From the NCBI GenBank assembly GCA_003427395.1, contig BFEA01000141.1, forward strand, positions 1,893,169 to 1,918,952: 25,784 nucleotides of DNA. The letters are read 5' to 3'. The notes under the pieces were generated by a model. It did not search any database and had not been told where the DNA came from. It was given only the letters and a program-made list of their open reading frames with translations. The position numbers were made by a program, and so were the translations under genes. Shown here one piece after another: positions 9,239-19,910 of the stretch. Each line of letters begins with the position of its first letter. The stretch's first letter is position 1. This DNA is from Chara braunii. Its lineage: Eukaryota; Streptophyta; Charophyceae; Charales; Characeae.

Positions 9239-10585
9239 TACCTGATCCAAGAGGGGTACTTGCTTGTCCACACACGGGGGAAGGACCTTCTTTGCGTACC
9301 GAGTGACACTCACTTGCGTACGCGGCTTCTTGGCGAGTTCCACGATGCTCCCGCCACCGGACACTTCGGAGTCAATCGCACGATTGGCCGACTCCGCGAG
9401 CGATTTTGGTGGTCTGGCCTTCTCGGCGACGTCACACGCTATTGCGAGTCATGCGAGGTTTTCCGACGCTGCAAATCCCACAACCATCGTCCATACGGCG
9501 AGTTGCAACGATTACAGGTCCCCTTGTGGCGAAGGGAAGCGATTGCCATGGACATTACCGGCCCGTTCCCCAAGCATAAAATCGGCGTGGATGGGATTCT
9601 CACGGTGGTCGACCGACTCACCAGGTTTGCCATGTTTTTGCCTTGCCGTTATGATGCCAAGGCACCGAAGTTAGCCGACGTTCTTTACGCCGGTTGGATT
9701 CAAACCAAGGGTTACCCTAAGGAGATCGTCTGCGACCGCGACACTCAGTTCATGTTCGATTTTTGGTTGGTGCTTATCAAACGATGGGGCTCATCTCTCA
9801 AGCCAAGTTCGGCTCGCCACCCCCAAACCGATGACCAAACGGAGAGGGCGCATCAAACTGCATAGGTTCTCCTTCTCACTCTCATCCGCCCCGACGAGAA
9901 GGATTGGGTTGAGCGGCTGCCGGATGTCGAGTTGGCCTACAACTCGTCCATCCACCCGGCTATCGGGATGTCGCCCTTCGAGTTCGAGCACGGCTCGCCG
10001 ATCACGTCGCCGTTGGACACAATCATTCCACGAACGGTCGAGAACGACGTCCATCTTTTTTTCTTGCGTCGGATACAAGAGCTACTTGTCAAGGCACGCG
10101 ACCAGATGGCCAGACGCAGCAACGCATGAGCCAACAGGCCAATCGCCAGTGTCTTCCTTGCCCATTCTGCGCCGGTGATCTCGTTTGGGTTTCCGCCACG
10201 GAATTCAGCCTTGAACAAGACATCCTTCACAAGCTCCTCCCGAAATGGATGGGCCCCTGTCCGATCGTGGCACCCGCTGGGGATGCACCTGAGGGACCTT
10301 CCTTCACTATTCAGGTGCCCGCCCACTTGCCCGTCTACCCAGTCTTTCATTGCTCCAGGTCGACTCTTTACACGCAAGCGGAACATGACGATTTCCGCGA
10401 GCAACGTTCGCAAGATCCACACTCTATGGACGATTTTCAGGAGGTCGGACATCATCTCCCAGCGACGCTACGGCAACAGGCCAACCGAGTACTTGGTACA
10501 TTTTGCGTACTGCACTCACAAAGTTGACCGTTGGTTGACCCGTGCGGAACTCCAAGCAACAACTCTGGACGTTCTCGCACGCTAG
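9239..10585 (+). pseudogene. Element A integrase with divergent chromo-like tail, broken
   Basis: Counting from 9260, the HHCC zinc site is His28, His35, Cys62, Cys65, and the catalytic triad is Asp98, Asp159, Glu195, with the D35E spacing kept. A TAG at 9863-9865 ends the open frame, but the same frame resumes (AYNSSIHPAIGMSPFEFEHG) up to 10129. A frameshift near 10110 leads to the VWVSATEF/PCPIV section (to about 10450), and another leads to the last stretch ending at 10585. The final residues (EYLVHF, then DRWLTRAEL) align with the end of remnant C. They resemble a chromodomain position-wise, but not its canonical WKGY sequence. Confidence 0.9.
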
Positions 10586-10691
10586 GAATGCAGAATTAAA
10601 GGCAAGTCGGTATATTCAGCTCCACGTCGCACCCGCGTTCAGGTTCCACCTTCAGATCGTCAGCTTCGCCCTCAACCCGGCTCGACTTCAT

Positions 10692-10704
10692 AAGGAGGGG
10701 GGGG
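10692..10704 (+). other. Polypurine tract of element A
   Basis: AAGGAGGGGGGGG lies directly before the TGTTACAT start of the 3' LTR, the expected position for the plus-strand DNA primer. Confidence 0.85.
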
Positions 10705-10954
10705 TGTTACATGTTGCGCTTGCAACAAAATGCACGGGCCATTTCCGGCCCTCGTAAGACCAACCTGCCCTGAAACCGAGGGCCATATTCGGGCCCTCGT
10801 AAGACCAACCTGCCCTGAAACTCAGGCACCAGACCAAGGTCTTAGCTCAGGCCATTTTTGGCCTATTTTCAATACAATCTTTGTTTGAGCTTCAACCCCA
10901 GGGTCTGGCACGTTGAGGCATTGGCAAGAGCAGCCTCCTGGACGGGACAACACT
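10705..10954 (+). repeat. Truncated 3' LTR of element A
   Basis: It begins TGTTACATG like the 5' LTR and follows it through the GGCC-rich modules, the GAGCTTCAACCCCAGGGT segment and GGCATTGGCAAGAGCAGCC. After CCTCCTGGACGGGAC it departs abruptly from the 5' LTR, whose TATA box, R and U5 are absent here. It carries an internal duplication of the CGTAAGACCAACCTGCCCTG module. LTR divergence is visible in the first 40 bases, so the insertion is not recent. Confidence 0.88.
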
Positions 10955-12265
10955 GTGACGCAGTTGCAGAGGGCACGTGCGGAGATGGTGAGAGAGAGAG
11001 AGAGGGAGAGAGAGGAGATGGACACACACGAAAAGCAGCAGCTGAGTGGAGGTCCAGTCCGCATCAAGCAATGAACGAACAACCGAAAGAATCACCTACC
11101 CGACTTGGGCCTAGGCCGGAAGGATATACCAGCCTTGGTCCAGGCCGGAGTAACCCGGTACCGGACCGGGGTCAGGGCGACGACCTGTCCTCAGACCTAT
11201 AAATGGATCAAGGGATACATCAACACGCCATCCGCTGAAATAGCTGAAACTCAAAGGGACGGCAAAGAAACAATCCTAAATGCGGAGCAAGCTCTGTGCA
11301 GGAAAGAGATGCAATGCAGACTAAGCCTCAAGCCTAATCTATATAACAATGTCTGGTCTGAGTCGACCCAAAAACCAGAAAAATGTATGACCTGTGTCGG
11401 CCAACAAAGAGAGAAAATGTCTCTTAAGCCAATGTGGTTGAGCATAAGTCAACACCTGAGCCATGAAGGCTAAAGAGTAACTAGATCAACATCCACAGTG
11501 AAAAAGAATGTGGCACAATCTCACGTGCCCTGTACAAGTACACAATAGCCGAATAGAAGAGAGGGAGCTCAGTCGCCAGGGAAAGGTAGGGATGGGTGGG
11601 AGGGCGGCAAGTACAACTCTCAAAGTAAACTCCAAGGGGGTACCCACACAACCATATGAAACATCATCAGGCTCAGAGGGAGAATAACAGCACGACACCA
11701 GGCTCAATGGAAACCATCAAACAGGCACCGCCAGCTGAAAGGAAAAGGGCGCTCACACAAGGGAGCACACAAGCGAGCCTGGAAGGATAGGGGGGGCTAT
11801 GCCAGCATAGACATATGGCCAAGGGCTGCGAGCAAAGAAAAACACTCCGGAGGAGGGCGCGCAGCATAGGGTAAGGCTGAAGGGTGGCAGAGGAACACAC
11901 CCACGTGGTTAAGGCAAACAGGGGTCTTCATGCGACTGAAGGGTAAACTCGAGGATGGTCGATAGATGGGAATGGTGGAAACTCTGTGGGCGAAAAAGTG
12001 CAATAGTCCAACTGATGAGTCTCGAGATTGAAGTCGAGTCGAAGTAGCCAAGATGAAGTAGGAGTAGCACAGAAACCAAGTAGATGCCCGAAACACTGCG
12101 ACAGGTACTCTGGCACTGAAGAGAAGCACTAAGGTCGAAAGTCGAACGTAGAAGCCGAATGTAGAATTCGAATGCATAAGCCAAATGTAGAAATTGAAAC
12201 CGAGAGTTGCTGCATAGGTGTCCAAGAATGGTAGAAGATAGAGAGCGTATAGGGGGGGGTATAGA
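10955..12265. other. Unassigned stretch between elements A and B
   Basis: It contains a GA-rich tract (about 10987-11020), a GGCC/CCGG-rich block (11105-11190) and a TATAAAT (about 11199). The minus-strand frame 11797-12507 overlaps the end of element B and has no motif of its own. It may include the 3' LTR of element B or the interrupted remainder of LTR A, but I could not match it to either. Confidence 0.35.
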
Positions 12266-13062
12266 TCAGTCACGATAGCGAGAAGGAAGTCGATGGGTAC
12301 GCTGAGGTCGAGAGGAATCAACTGCAACAACAGGCGGAACCACATCCACAGGGGAAGGGGGACCTGAGTTCGGTGTCGGTGGAGCTGGAGGACCCATCGA
12401 TGGAGGAGGGGGTATGTTAGTGGTCGCTGAAGCAGATGGGTCAGCAGAAGGACGAGAAGTAGGAGGGGAGGATGATGAAGGGAAAGGATGAGCACGATCG
12501 TAAGCATGCACGAAAGTCATTTCTTTAAGTGCTCGAGAGGGTCCTGAGTAGACTCCTCGTCAAGGTAACCCTTCCATCGAACAAGATACTCGAGGCGGGG
12601 AGGGTCACCATCAGTCATACGCCGGGACGCGATCTCAGAGACGACAAACTCCTCTTGATCCTCAATGATGATGGGAGAGGGGCGAGGGTAAGGTCGACCG
12701 TGGAACTCAGGGGGGGACCGTCTGAAGGGGCGCAATAGAGACACATGAAACACATCATGTAGGTTAGTGAGGTACATGGAATCAGGGAACTTCAATTTGA
12801 AGCTCACCGGACAGTCATGATTATGTTCGGCGGGTGAAAGAATAGTGCATGGACCTATATATCGATGTTTGAATTTTCGAAGCGTGTCGGCCTCAGGTTG
12901 GAAGTGACGTGCGTCGACAAGGACTTCGTCGCCAACTTTGAAGGGGTGATCGATGCGAGTCTGGGAGTCAGCAATGCTCTTGCGAGCGTTGCTGAGAATC
13001 TCATCCATCTCCTTAACGCAGTCATCAAGGGCGTGGCATTTAGTGTCAGGATGGATCTGTGA
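12266..13062 (-). pseudogene. Element B integrase C-terminus with chromodomain
   Basis: The frame 13008-12517 carries a GPY/F-like section (RKFKHRYIGPCTILSP), SLLRPFRR and a chromodomain-type segment (EYLVRWKGYLDEEST). The canonical tryptophan after EEST is replaced (QDP). Chromodomains of such elements steer integration to particular chromatin. A one-base shift at 12517-12520 joins this to a Pro/Ser-rich tail of about 84 residues ending SRYRD at 12266. A frameshift near 13062 separates it from the integrase core frame. Confidence 0.85.
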
Positions 13063-14879
13063 GATGGACGAAGGATGTTAGATGGGACACGAGGGTGATA
13101 TCCCAAGTCATAGTAGTAAGGAGATATGCCGGTGGCTGGTGAAATAGCATGGTTACAAGCAATCTCTGCATAGGCGAGATGGAGGTCCCAATCAAAGTCA
13201 TTCTCAACAAACTTCTTGAGAATATTCCCAAGAGTTTTGTCGGTGACCTCGGTCTGTCCGTCCGAATGGGGATGGTAAGAAGACGAAAAGCAAAGCTCAA
13301 AGCCGTAGATCTCGTGGAGTCCACGCCAGAAGTGGGAAGTGAAGTGGGGGTCACGGTCAGAGACAATACTAGTAGGAAGACCCTGATGAATGGCAATGCG
13401 GTTGAAATAGAGCGAGGCAATGTCTTTAGGTGAGCTAGCATACTTGCAAGGGAGGAAGGGAGCATTAGTCAGCCGACAGACAACAACAAAGATGGCGTCA
13501 TGGACTCGTGGGGTAGGGGGACGAAGGGGAACCATGAAGTCCATGGAGACAGACGTCCAACGCTGAGTAGGAATGGGTAAGGGCTGAAGAAGACCGTAGG
13601 GGGGATGATTGGTAATATTGGCCTCTTGGCAAATCTTGCACGCGCGGACATACTCCTTAACGAAGGTGCGACGGTGCCTCCAATAGTAATGGCGGTAGAG
13701 GCGGTCAAGAGTGTTGTAGACACCGAAATGATCGGCAGCACGCTGATCATGACTCTCAGCGACTGCCCAAACACGGAGCCGGCCGGTAGAAGGCACACAT
13801 AGGCGAGGAGTACGAGGATGATTGAGTCCAAGCCAGTACAAGAGTCCAGAGGGGTCGAGCTGGAAGTTAGGGACGGGCTTGCCAGCCTGTAAGTCAGCGT
13901 AGATGGATTGAAACTCAGAACACTGGGGGTAAGCACGACGATACTCATCTAGGAAAGCAGGATGGATAATGGAAGTAGAGACAGAAAGAGCGAAGAGATG
14001 TCGATCATCGCACTTGAGATCAGGGTGATGGGATAGGGCATCTGCGACACGGTTGCTCTCACCGGAGATCTTCTTGATCGTGAAGTCGAACTCGGAAAGA
14101 TCACGCCACCAACGAGCCTGACGAGAAGTGAGTTTAGGCTTCGTGTGAAAGGCGGCGAGGACGGAGTTGTTCGTGAGCACGGTGAAAGTATGACCGTATA
14201 GATGAAGACGCCACTTCTTAACAACGTAAACCAGCATGAGAACCTCACGCTCGCCAACCGTATAGTTATGCTTCACAGGAAGTAGCTGTCGAGAGAGATA
14301 AGCAACCAGACACTCTCCATCGCGAGATTCGACTGTACCGTTATCGACGACGTCAGGAATATATGGGGGGGGGGCTCCTGAAGGAGTAGGCTCAATGGGT
14401 GTGAGGAGAGCCGCAGTCGTCGGAGGTGGAGGAGGGAATTTGGGAATTCGCGGGAGTCGAGACTCTATGGAATCAGATGGAGTAGAAGGGGCCGAGTAGA
14501 TCTGAGATAGGACAGCTCCAGTAGCAAAGTCTGAAGCGTCCGTGGTGACAATGAATGGACGAGACAAGCCGCTTGAGGGAGCGGAAGGCATCCTCATGAG
14601 CCGGGGTCCAATGAAAGGGTAGACGTCCACGGTCAGAGGGGTAAGCTGGGCAGTATACACCTTGCAATTTTTAAGGAAATGACCATAGTCGTTGGTCAAC
14701 CCAAGGAAACTACGTAGGGCAGGAAGAGAGGTAGGAGTGGGTTAGTCGACAATGGCCTGAATCTTCGAGTCATCCATGTGGAGTCTGTGCTTGGAGACCT
14801 GATGCCCCAGGAAGTCGACTTTGGGTTGAGCGAAGTAGCATTTGGAGAGCTTCGCATAGAACCCATGGTCGTGTAATCG
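12855..14879 (-). pseudogene. Element B RNase H and integrase core
   Basis: The 614-codon frame 14699-12855 holds RNase H: Asp54, Glu150 and Asp220 are present, but the expected acid in the LTD-type motif is Asn177. Residues about 67-129 are a Pro/Ser/Thr-rich insertion between the first strands of the domain. Integrase follows: zinc site His317, His324, Cys354, Cys357; catalytic Asp387, Asp448, Glu484 with D35E spacing. Upstream, similarity continues through the RT-RNase H connection (FLGHQVSKH), but TAA codons at 14742-14744 and 14880-14882 break it. After about residue 545 the frame is shifted relative to the true C-terminus. Confidence 0.92.
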
Positions 14880-15708
14880 TTAGAGGACAGTGCGAAGGTG
14901 GAACAGAGGCTCCTCTAAGGTACGACTGTAGACCAGGATGTCGTCAATATAGACTAGAACCGAGTCCTCAAGGTCCTGGAACATCGTGTTCATAGCCGTC
15001 TGGAAGGTGGCAGGAGCATTACGGAGACCGAAAGGCATGACAGTAAACTCGTAGTGCCCAAAAGGAGAACGGAAAGCGGTCTTAGGCTGGTCCTCCTCGG
15101 CTACGCGGATCTGGTGTGTTCTGGACCACATCCAGACATCTGGACCGGATGGACAAATGGAGAACCTGGACCTGAACATCAAGGTGCACACAAAAAACCT
15201 TTCTCTGGCCCATGCCACTGGAGATCTGTAGATCCACATCCAGGCGCACATCCAGGTCCATATTGTCCTCATGCCTGTGCATTATGCGCCGTGATATCCG
15301 CTACGAAGATCGATCTTCGTGAAAAAGTGGTGGTTGGAGAGGCAGTCGAACAGATCAATCCGTGCGGGGCATGGGATAACTGTTTTTGACCGTATACTCG
15401 TTGAGACCGCGGTAGTCAAGGCAGAGGCGGAGGGTGCCATCCTTCTTGCGATCGAAGAGGACAGGTGCATTCCATGGGGACGTACTCGGTTTAATGAAGC
15501 CCTGACGAAGCAGCTCGTCGATTTGGCGTTGAAGTTCTTGGGCTTCAGGGACCGATAGGCGATATGGGGCGCGATGTTGAATACGGTAGTTAGGTTCAAG
15601 CCGGATGTGGTGCTCGATATCGCGCATAGGAGGGATGCTGCTATAGGAGACAGATGGAGGGAAAACATCTCGATACTCGCGAAGGACGGCCGCAACGCTA
15701 GGCTGCAA
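14880..15708 (-). pseudogene. Element B reverse transcriptase, interrupted by an insertion
   Basis: The N-terminal part (15708-15355) contains [22 protein letters not shown] and [10 protein letters not shown] one-base shift near 15360 leads to FFTKIDLRSGYH (ending at 15289). The domain resumes at [14 protein letters not shown] (from 15113) and includes [14 protein letters not shown] and the catalytic YIDD, ending at the stop 14880-14882. The piece between 15288 and 15114 is foreign to RT. RT copies the element's RNA into DNA; this copy cannot do so. Confidence 0.9.
15114..15288. mobile_element. 175-bp insertion inside element B RT
   Basis: It sits exactly between the His codon of LRSGYH (15289-15291) and the following Gln codon (15111-15113), residues adjacent in gypsy RTs. 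GTG is found at both borders (15114-15116 and 15289-15291), compatible with a 3-bp target duplication. Inside are repeats of CACATCCAG and the palindrome CCAGACATCTGG. No terminal inverted repeat and no protein motif are seen. It may be a small non-autonomous element. Confidence 0.65.
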
Positions 15709-15828
15709 AGACGATAGGAGGTTGTCAAACTCCTCGGCAGCAGCAGCGTCTGAAGCAGGGGTGGAAGGAGTCGGTATGGGAATAGGTACCGATGGCGCCT
15801 TCGTGGTAAGGGATGCAACAAGGTGAGA

Positions 15829-16435
15829 TTAGCTAGTAGGGGTGAAGGAGGATGAGGAGGCTGAAGGATCAAGAGGGTCGGGAGGCTCGGGGAGTGGTGG
15901 GTCGAGCTCGACCAGCTCAGCGTCCTGATGCATGGAGTTATAGACAAGGAGATCCGTGATGTCGACAATGTAGAGTTCGGCATCAGGCTGACGAAGGATG
16001 TGGTGGAACTGGGTAGGTGTCAAAATGGCAACATTGACAGGAGAAGGGGGGTGTAAAGTTCGATTTTCCCAACAACGGAATACGATATTGCTTCCCATCC
16101 TTGGCGTCAAGGACGAGGTCGTTGTGGATCCAATCGGGACCAGAATGGGTGAATTGATGGGAGTAGGAGGTGCCGAGAACAAGGTCGTATAGGGTTTCCA
16201 TGACGTCGAAAGTCCACTGGTCATGGAACCGAGGGGCCTTGCGAAGGCTATGTGGCATCCGCAAGGGGAAGGAGAATGGAAGATCAGGCACCACACAGTC
16301 GACGAAGGACTTGGCCTGATTGTCGCCAAGCGTGACTGTGACGGTGGAAGGGTGAGGGGATGTATAGAGAGACGCCTCCTTAACTACACGAGGATGAATG
16401 AAGTCGCCAGTAGAGCCAGAGTCCCATAGTGCGCG
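15829..16435 (-). pseudogene. Element B aspartic protease
   Basis: The active site WDSGSTGDF has its DSG codons at 16423-16415. It is followed by VTLGDNQAKSF and the flap-like VLGTSY, and then by a proline-rich linker to RT. An in-frame TAA at 16438-16436 precedes it, so protease must be reached from the upstream frame by frameshift or readthrough, or the stop is damage. The reading changes frame again near 16070. Confidence 0.8.
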
Positions 16436-16867
16436 TTACACTCTAGTAGAGGTCCCGAGGCACATTGGAATAATCAGTAAGGTGCGATCGGGATTGTGTA
16501 GGCGCTGAGACATCGCTAATAGGGTATGCTCTCTGAGGTTGAGACGTTCCTGGTGGACCTTGATGCACTCGAGGTCCAGGAAGTCGATGATATCCTCAGC
16601 TGCAACAAGGGAAGCACTGCAACGGGCCGTCTGTAAACCACACCTAGTAGTAGTAGTAGTAGGAGGAGGATCACGAGAGACAGTAGGCGAAGAATGGGAG
16701 GGTGCAATAGGATCGACCAGCAATGAGGTCAGGTCAGAGTCCTCAGAAAGAGTAGCAAGCGGCGCAAAGGTAGAATCACGAGCGGGTATGACTGCTACTG
16801 TAGGAGGATCAGGGGGACGGAAGATCGTCGCTAGGTGGCTGCGGTACTGGGGGTTGAAATGAGGGGG

Positions 16868-18748
16868 TCAGGCTGAGGGCGGGCGGGACTGCTGAGCAAA
16901 GTGACGTTGGAGGGCGTCAGCGTAGGGGCAGGTGGACGGAGTGTGAGCAGGTAGGCGACAACGGGTACATATACTTCGTGTACGAAAGTCCTCACTCTCT
17001 GCGATAGTCAGTCGAGCCCGGGGAAAGACATAGCCCGATGGGAGGGGCTGCTGCGTGGCCGATGAGTGGGTCCTCGATGAGGACTGGCGCTGTCTGAGGA
17101 AAGCAGAGAAGGCGCGTACGAGGTTCTCGTCCTGGTCGGAATCGTCACCATCCACACGAGACAAGGGGTCATGTCCCTGGTCCGGGTCACAATGGGATCC
17201 ATCCGAACCAGTACCCTCCGCGCTCGACGACTCGCGGGGCATGGTCTGGATATGGCGGAAGAAGGTGCGTCCAGGAAGTCGGCGGGGGACGCGGCGAGAC
17301 GTGGAAAATTGTCGGGGGCGGGATGTGTCAGGGGCGGACGTGGCAGCGGGAGGTGCAACACCAGGCTGAGATGTGGAGCCCACAAGAGGTGCATAGGTGA
17401 GTTGGATGGCCCTGACAATGTTGAAGGCCCTAGGGAGGGTGTGGATTGTGTATGCCAGCATCTGAAGCTGGAAGGGTTGGGGTAACCCGGCACAGAAACG
17501 CTGGACCATAGCGTCGTCGGCTATGAGGGAGGGGGGAATCTGGGCGAGAACGCGGTGGAATGTCGTGATGTACGACTCTAAGGCATTGTTGCCACCAAGC
17601 CATCTGATCTCAGCGACCCGTGTGATCGGGTCACGGGTAGGCGTCGGGCGAGAGAAGTACTACTGGAGAAAATCACGAAACTTCGCGTACGTCATGCTCG
17701 TGTGAATGCCCTACTGAGCACAAAGGGCGAGAAAGTCGAGCCAAGTGGAAGCTGCTCGAGCTGTGAAGCGGGCTGACATCTCCATGTTTACACCATGGTA
17801 CCGAAGTTGCTCCTCGGATGTGGTGATCCAGCCCAAGAGTTCGGAGGCCTTGCCATCGAACTGGGGGAGTCTGTCAGGGTGGTACCGGGGTACATAGGGA
17901 GGCGGCTGATAATGAGGAGGGAGGGGGAGGGCACACTACGACAAGAGGGCAGAGGAACTAGGGGCACCTGCAGGAGCACTAAACAAGGCCGGAAGCTGAG
18001 GCAAAGGGCCATGAGACATCGTGGTGGTCGGTGGAGGAAGACTAAAGTGCATCGCAGCAACGACTTGTGTCCGGTGCTGCCGGTAGATGAAAGGGGCAGC
18101 AGGTTGTGCCGCGACGTGGGGAGTTCAGGGTTGACCTCCTTGGAGCCGGCGGATGTGGTCGTGGCAAGTTGGCTTTGGAGCTCAACATTTTGTGTCCTGG
18201 GTGTCATAGGGGGTGGGGGGGGGAGGTAAAGAAGTGGGGGGTGGTGAGGTAGGTGCCATGGAAACTAAAATTGAGGAGGTGGCGGGACATGATGCCGTGG
18301 TTCCTAAGGAGGAAAGTGCGGAGGTGGAAACTTGGGAGGAAGATATGGCTGCAGAAGAAGGGTGGGTCTGGGGAGGAGGCATACCACCCGTGGAAGAGAC
18401 AAGTGTGTAGATGACGCCAGTCGAAGATGGAGAGGAAGCGGGCAGAGTTGCTGATGACGCCGGTGTGGGGGAGGACTGCAGGATGCCAAGTTGGGGAGAG
18501 GGGAGGTGTGATTCACTAGGAGGATGTGTGTGGGAAGAGGAGGGGGGGGGGAAGAGAGGAAGGGGGTGTGGTGGCACGCGACTCCATCTGTGACATCCGG
18601 TCCAACAAAGTATCGAAATTGGTTTGGATGGCCGTGAATTTGGCCTCGAATGTGGCCCGCTTGTGCTGGAGGGCCAGTACCGGGTCTGATTGGGTGGCGG
18701 GGCTCAACATGCGGGCGCAACGGTGGGGATGTCCGATGGGTCAGACAT
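16868..18748 (-). pseudogene. Element B gag, broken
   Basis: Likely start ATG at 18748 (MSDPSDIPTV), followed after a stop and frame change by a predicted helical segment (LQHKRATFEAKFTAIQTNF) and a long Pro/Ser-rich region. The capsid section begins near 17870 (LPQFDGKASELLGW, WLDFLALCAQ) and has TAG codons at 17713-17711 and 17662-17660. The last open part (17509-16868) ends with a zinc knuckle CX2CX4HX4C (Cys181, Cys184, His189, Cys194 of that part). The region 16867-16436 continues as linker, including HQERLNLREHTLLAMSQ. Confidence 0.85.
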
Positions 18749-19844
18749 GGTGTCACGAGCTAGGAACGCAAGGCCTTCGCTGATGGAGCGGGAGGGACTC
18801 GCTAGCTCAGTACTCTGAATAGAGTCAGGGGATTAAGACAATGAAGAGGGGGAACTGGGACGAGAGGGGCGCTCAGTAGCAGCGATCGACGTGTCCAAGC
18901 AAGCAAGTTGTTGTGCGGCACGGGCGTCTCGGGCGCGGTTTTGGAGTACGCGCTGCTGGTTGTCACGGGGAACCAGATTGGCATGCGGAAAAAGAGCCAA
19001 GGAAGGAAGGCGTCTAGAAAAGAGATCAAGCAAACTTTCGGAATTAAATCAAGAAATTTTGGAATCGGATTGAGGGAGGAAGGGGAAAATTTCCAATTAA
19101 AGCAGGGAAATGGGAAGAAATTTTTAAAAAATAATGTGGGGTATAGAGGAGAGCATGTATAAGACAATCACGAATTCAAAAAAAAATTCCGAAATTATTT
19201 AGACGTAAATTCAGAATTTAAAGAAAATTTAAGCAAAATTCAACGAATTTCAAAAATGTGCGTCAATATTTTCGAGAGTTTGGGGAGATAATAGAAGAGG
19301 TAGAGATGAGTGCAGAGGAGAATTTTCAAGTGAAATGGAAATTTTCTTGATGTACTTCTGGAATTAAAATAATTTCAAAGGTAATTTTAAATAAAATTAG
19401 AAGACTAATTGTTAATTGAAGAATTTACGATAAAATGGCAAAAAGAATTTAATGGCAGTCAAGTAAATTGAATTGGGAGGAATTTCATAATTATTTAGAT
19501 GAAATTATAAATTGTATCGACATGTTGTAAAATTAAGAAGAATTTTAGAGAATTCCAAAAGAACTTCGGAATTTTACAAGGGATAGAAAGTAGAAGTAGA
19601 GTGGACATCAGAAGGATTAAATTTTATAAATTTTGAAATTTATTTCACGAATTTTTGAATTAAAATCAAAATTTAAACTAATTTATTAAAGAATTTGATA
19701 TAATAAAGAATTTCATGTGACTTTTGAACGAAAACATCGGAATTAATTCCGTTTGCAGCGTTGGAAGAAGAGAGAATGAAGATTAGGGAGGAAATTGAGG
19801 AGAGATCGGCGGGAGGAAGGGNGGNAATTAGTAAGAGGGGGTGA
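18749..19844 (-). other. Leader of element B, very AT-rich
   Basis: No gene. From about 19000 to 19800 the sequence is dominated by AATTT/AAATT words, unlike the GC-rich gag beside it but like the leader of element A. Undetermined bases (N) at 19822 and 19825 show a weakly assembled spot. Confidence 0.55.
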
Positions 19845-19858
19845 GATTGACAATACCA
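19845..19858 (-). other. Possible primer binding site of element B
   Basis: On the minus strand it reads TGGTATTGTCAATC, beginning TGGTAT like the site of element A, and follows a sequence ending in CA. The match to initiator Met tRNA is only about 7 bases, so this is tentative. If right, the 5' LTR would end at 19859. Confidence 0.35.
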
Positions 19859-19910
19859 TGCTCCCGGTCGGCCGGGAGCAATCAAGGTCCTTCCTCCTAG
19901 TCGAGGAAGG
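19859..19910. repeat. Two adjacent perfect hairpins
   Basis: TGCTCCCGG (19859-19867) pairs with CCGGGAGCA (19872-19880) around a 4-base loop, and CCTTCCTC (19889-19896) pairs with GAGGAAGG (19903-19910) around a 6-base loop. They lie beside the tentative PBS of element B and could be in its U5 region. Confidence 0.75.

Larger units (their letters stand above)
3939..10954 (+). mobile_element. Ty3/gypsy LTR retrotransposon A (degenerate)
   Basis: Order on the + strand: 5' LTR (3939-5159), primer binding site, long leader, gag with zinc knuckle, aspartic protease, reverse transcriptase, integrase with a divergent chromo-like tail, polypurine tract (10692-10704) and a 5'-only fragment of the 3' LTR (10705-10954). 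Integrase follows RT, which is the gypsy order. The copy is inactive: several in-frame stops and frameshifts, a deletion covering RNase H, and a truncated 3' LTR. No target-site duplication can be tested because the right end is missing. It lies in sense orientation within the aminotransferase intron. Confidence 0.93.
12266..19858 (-). mobile_element. Ty3/gypsy chromovirus-like retrotransposon B (degenerate)
   Basis: Read on the minus strand: a PBS-like site near 19858, AT-rich leader, gag (18748-16868), protease, reverse transcriptase, RNase H, integrase, GPY-type module, chromodomain and a proline-rich C-terminus (ending 12266). The order and the chromodomain place it among chromovirus-type gypsy elements. 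Stops, frameshifts and a 175-bp insertion in RT make it inactive. I could not find a pair of LTRs; the ends given are those of the recognisable internal region. Confidence 0.88.

Noticed and set aside
11797-12507. 236-codon minus-strand open frame rich in Leu and Ser
   Set aside because: It overlaps the true C-terminal frame of element B and has no motif; a frame shadow in pyrimidine-rich sequence.
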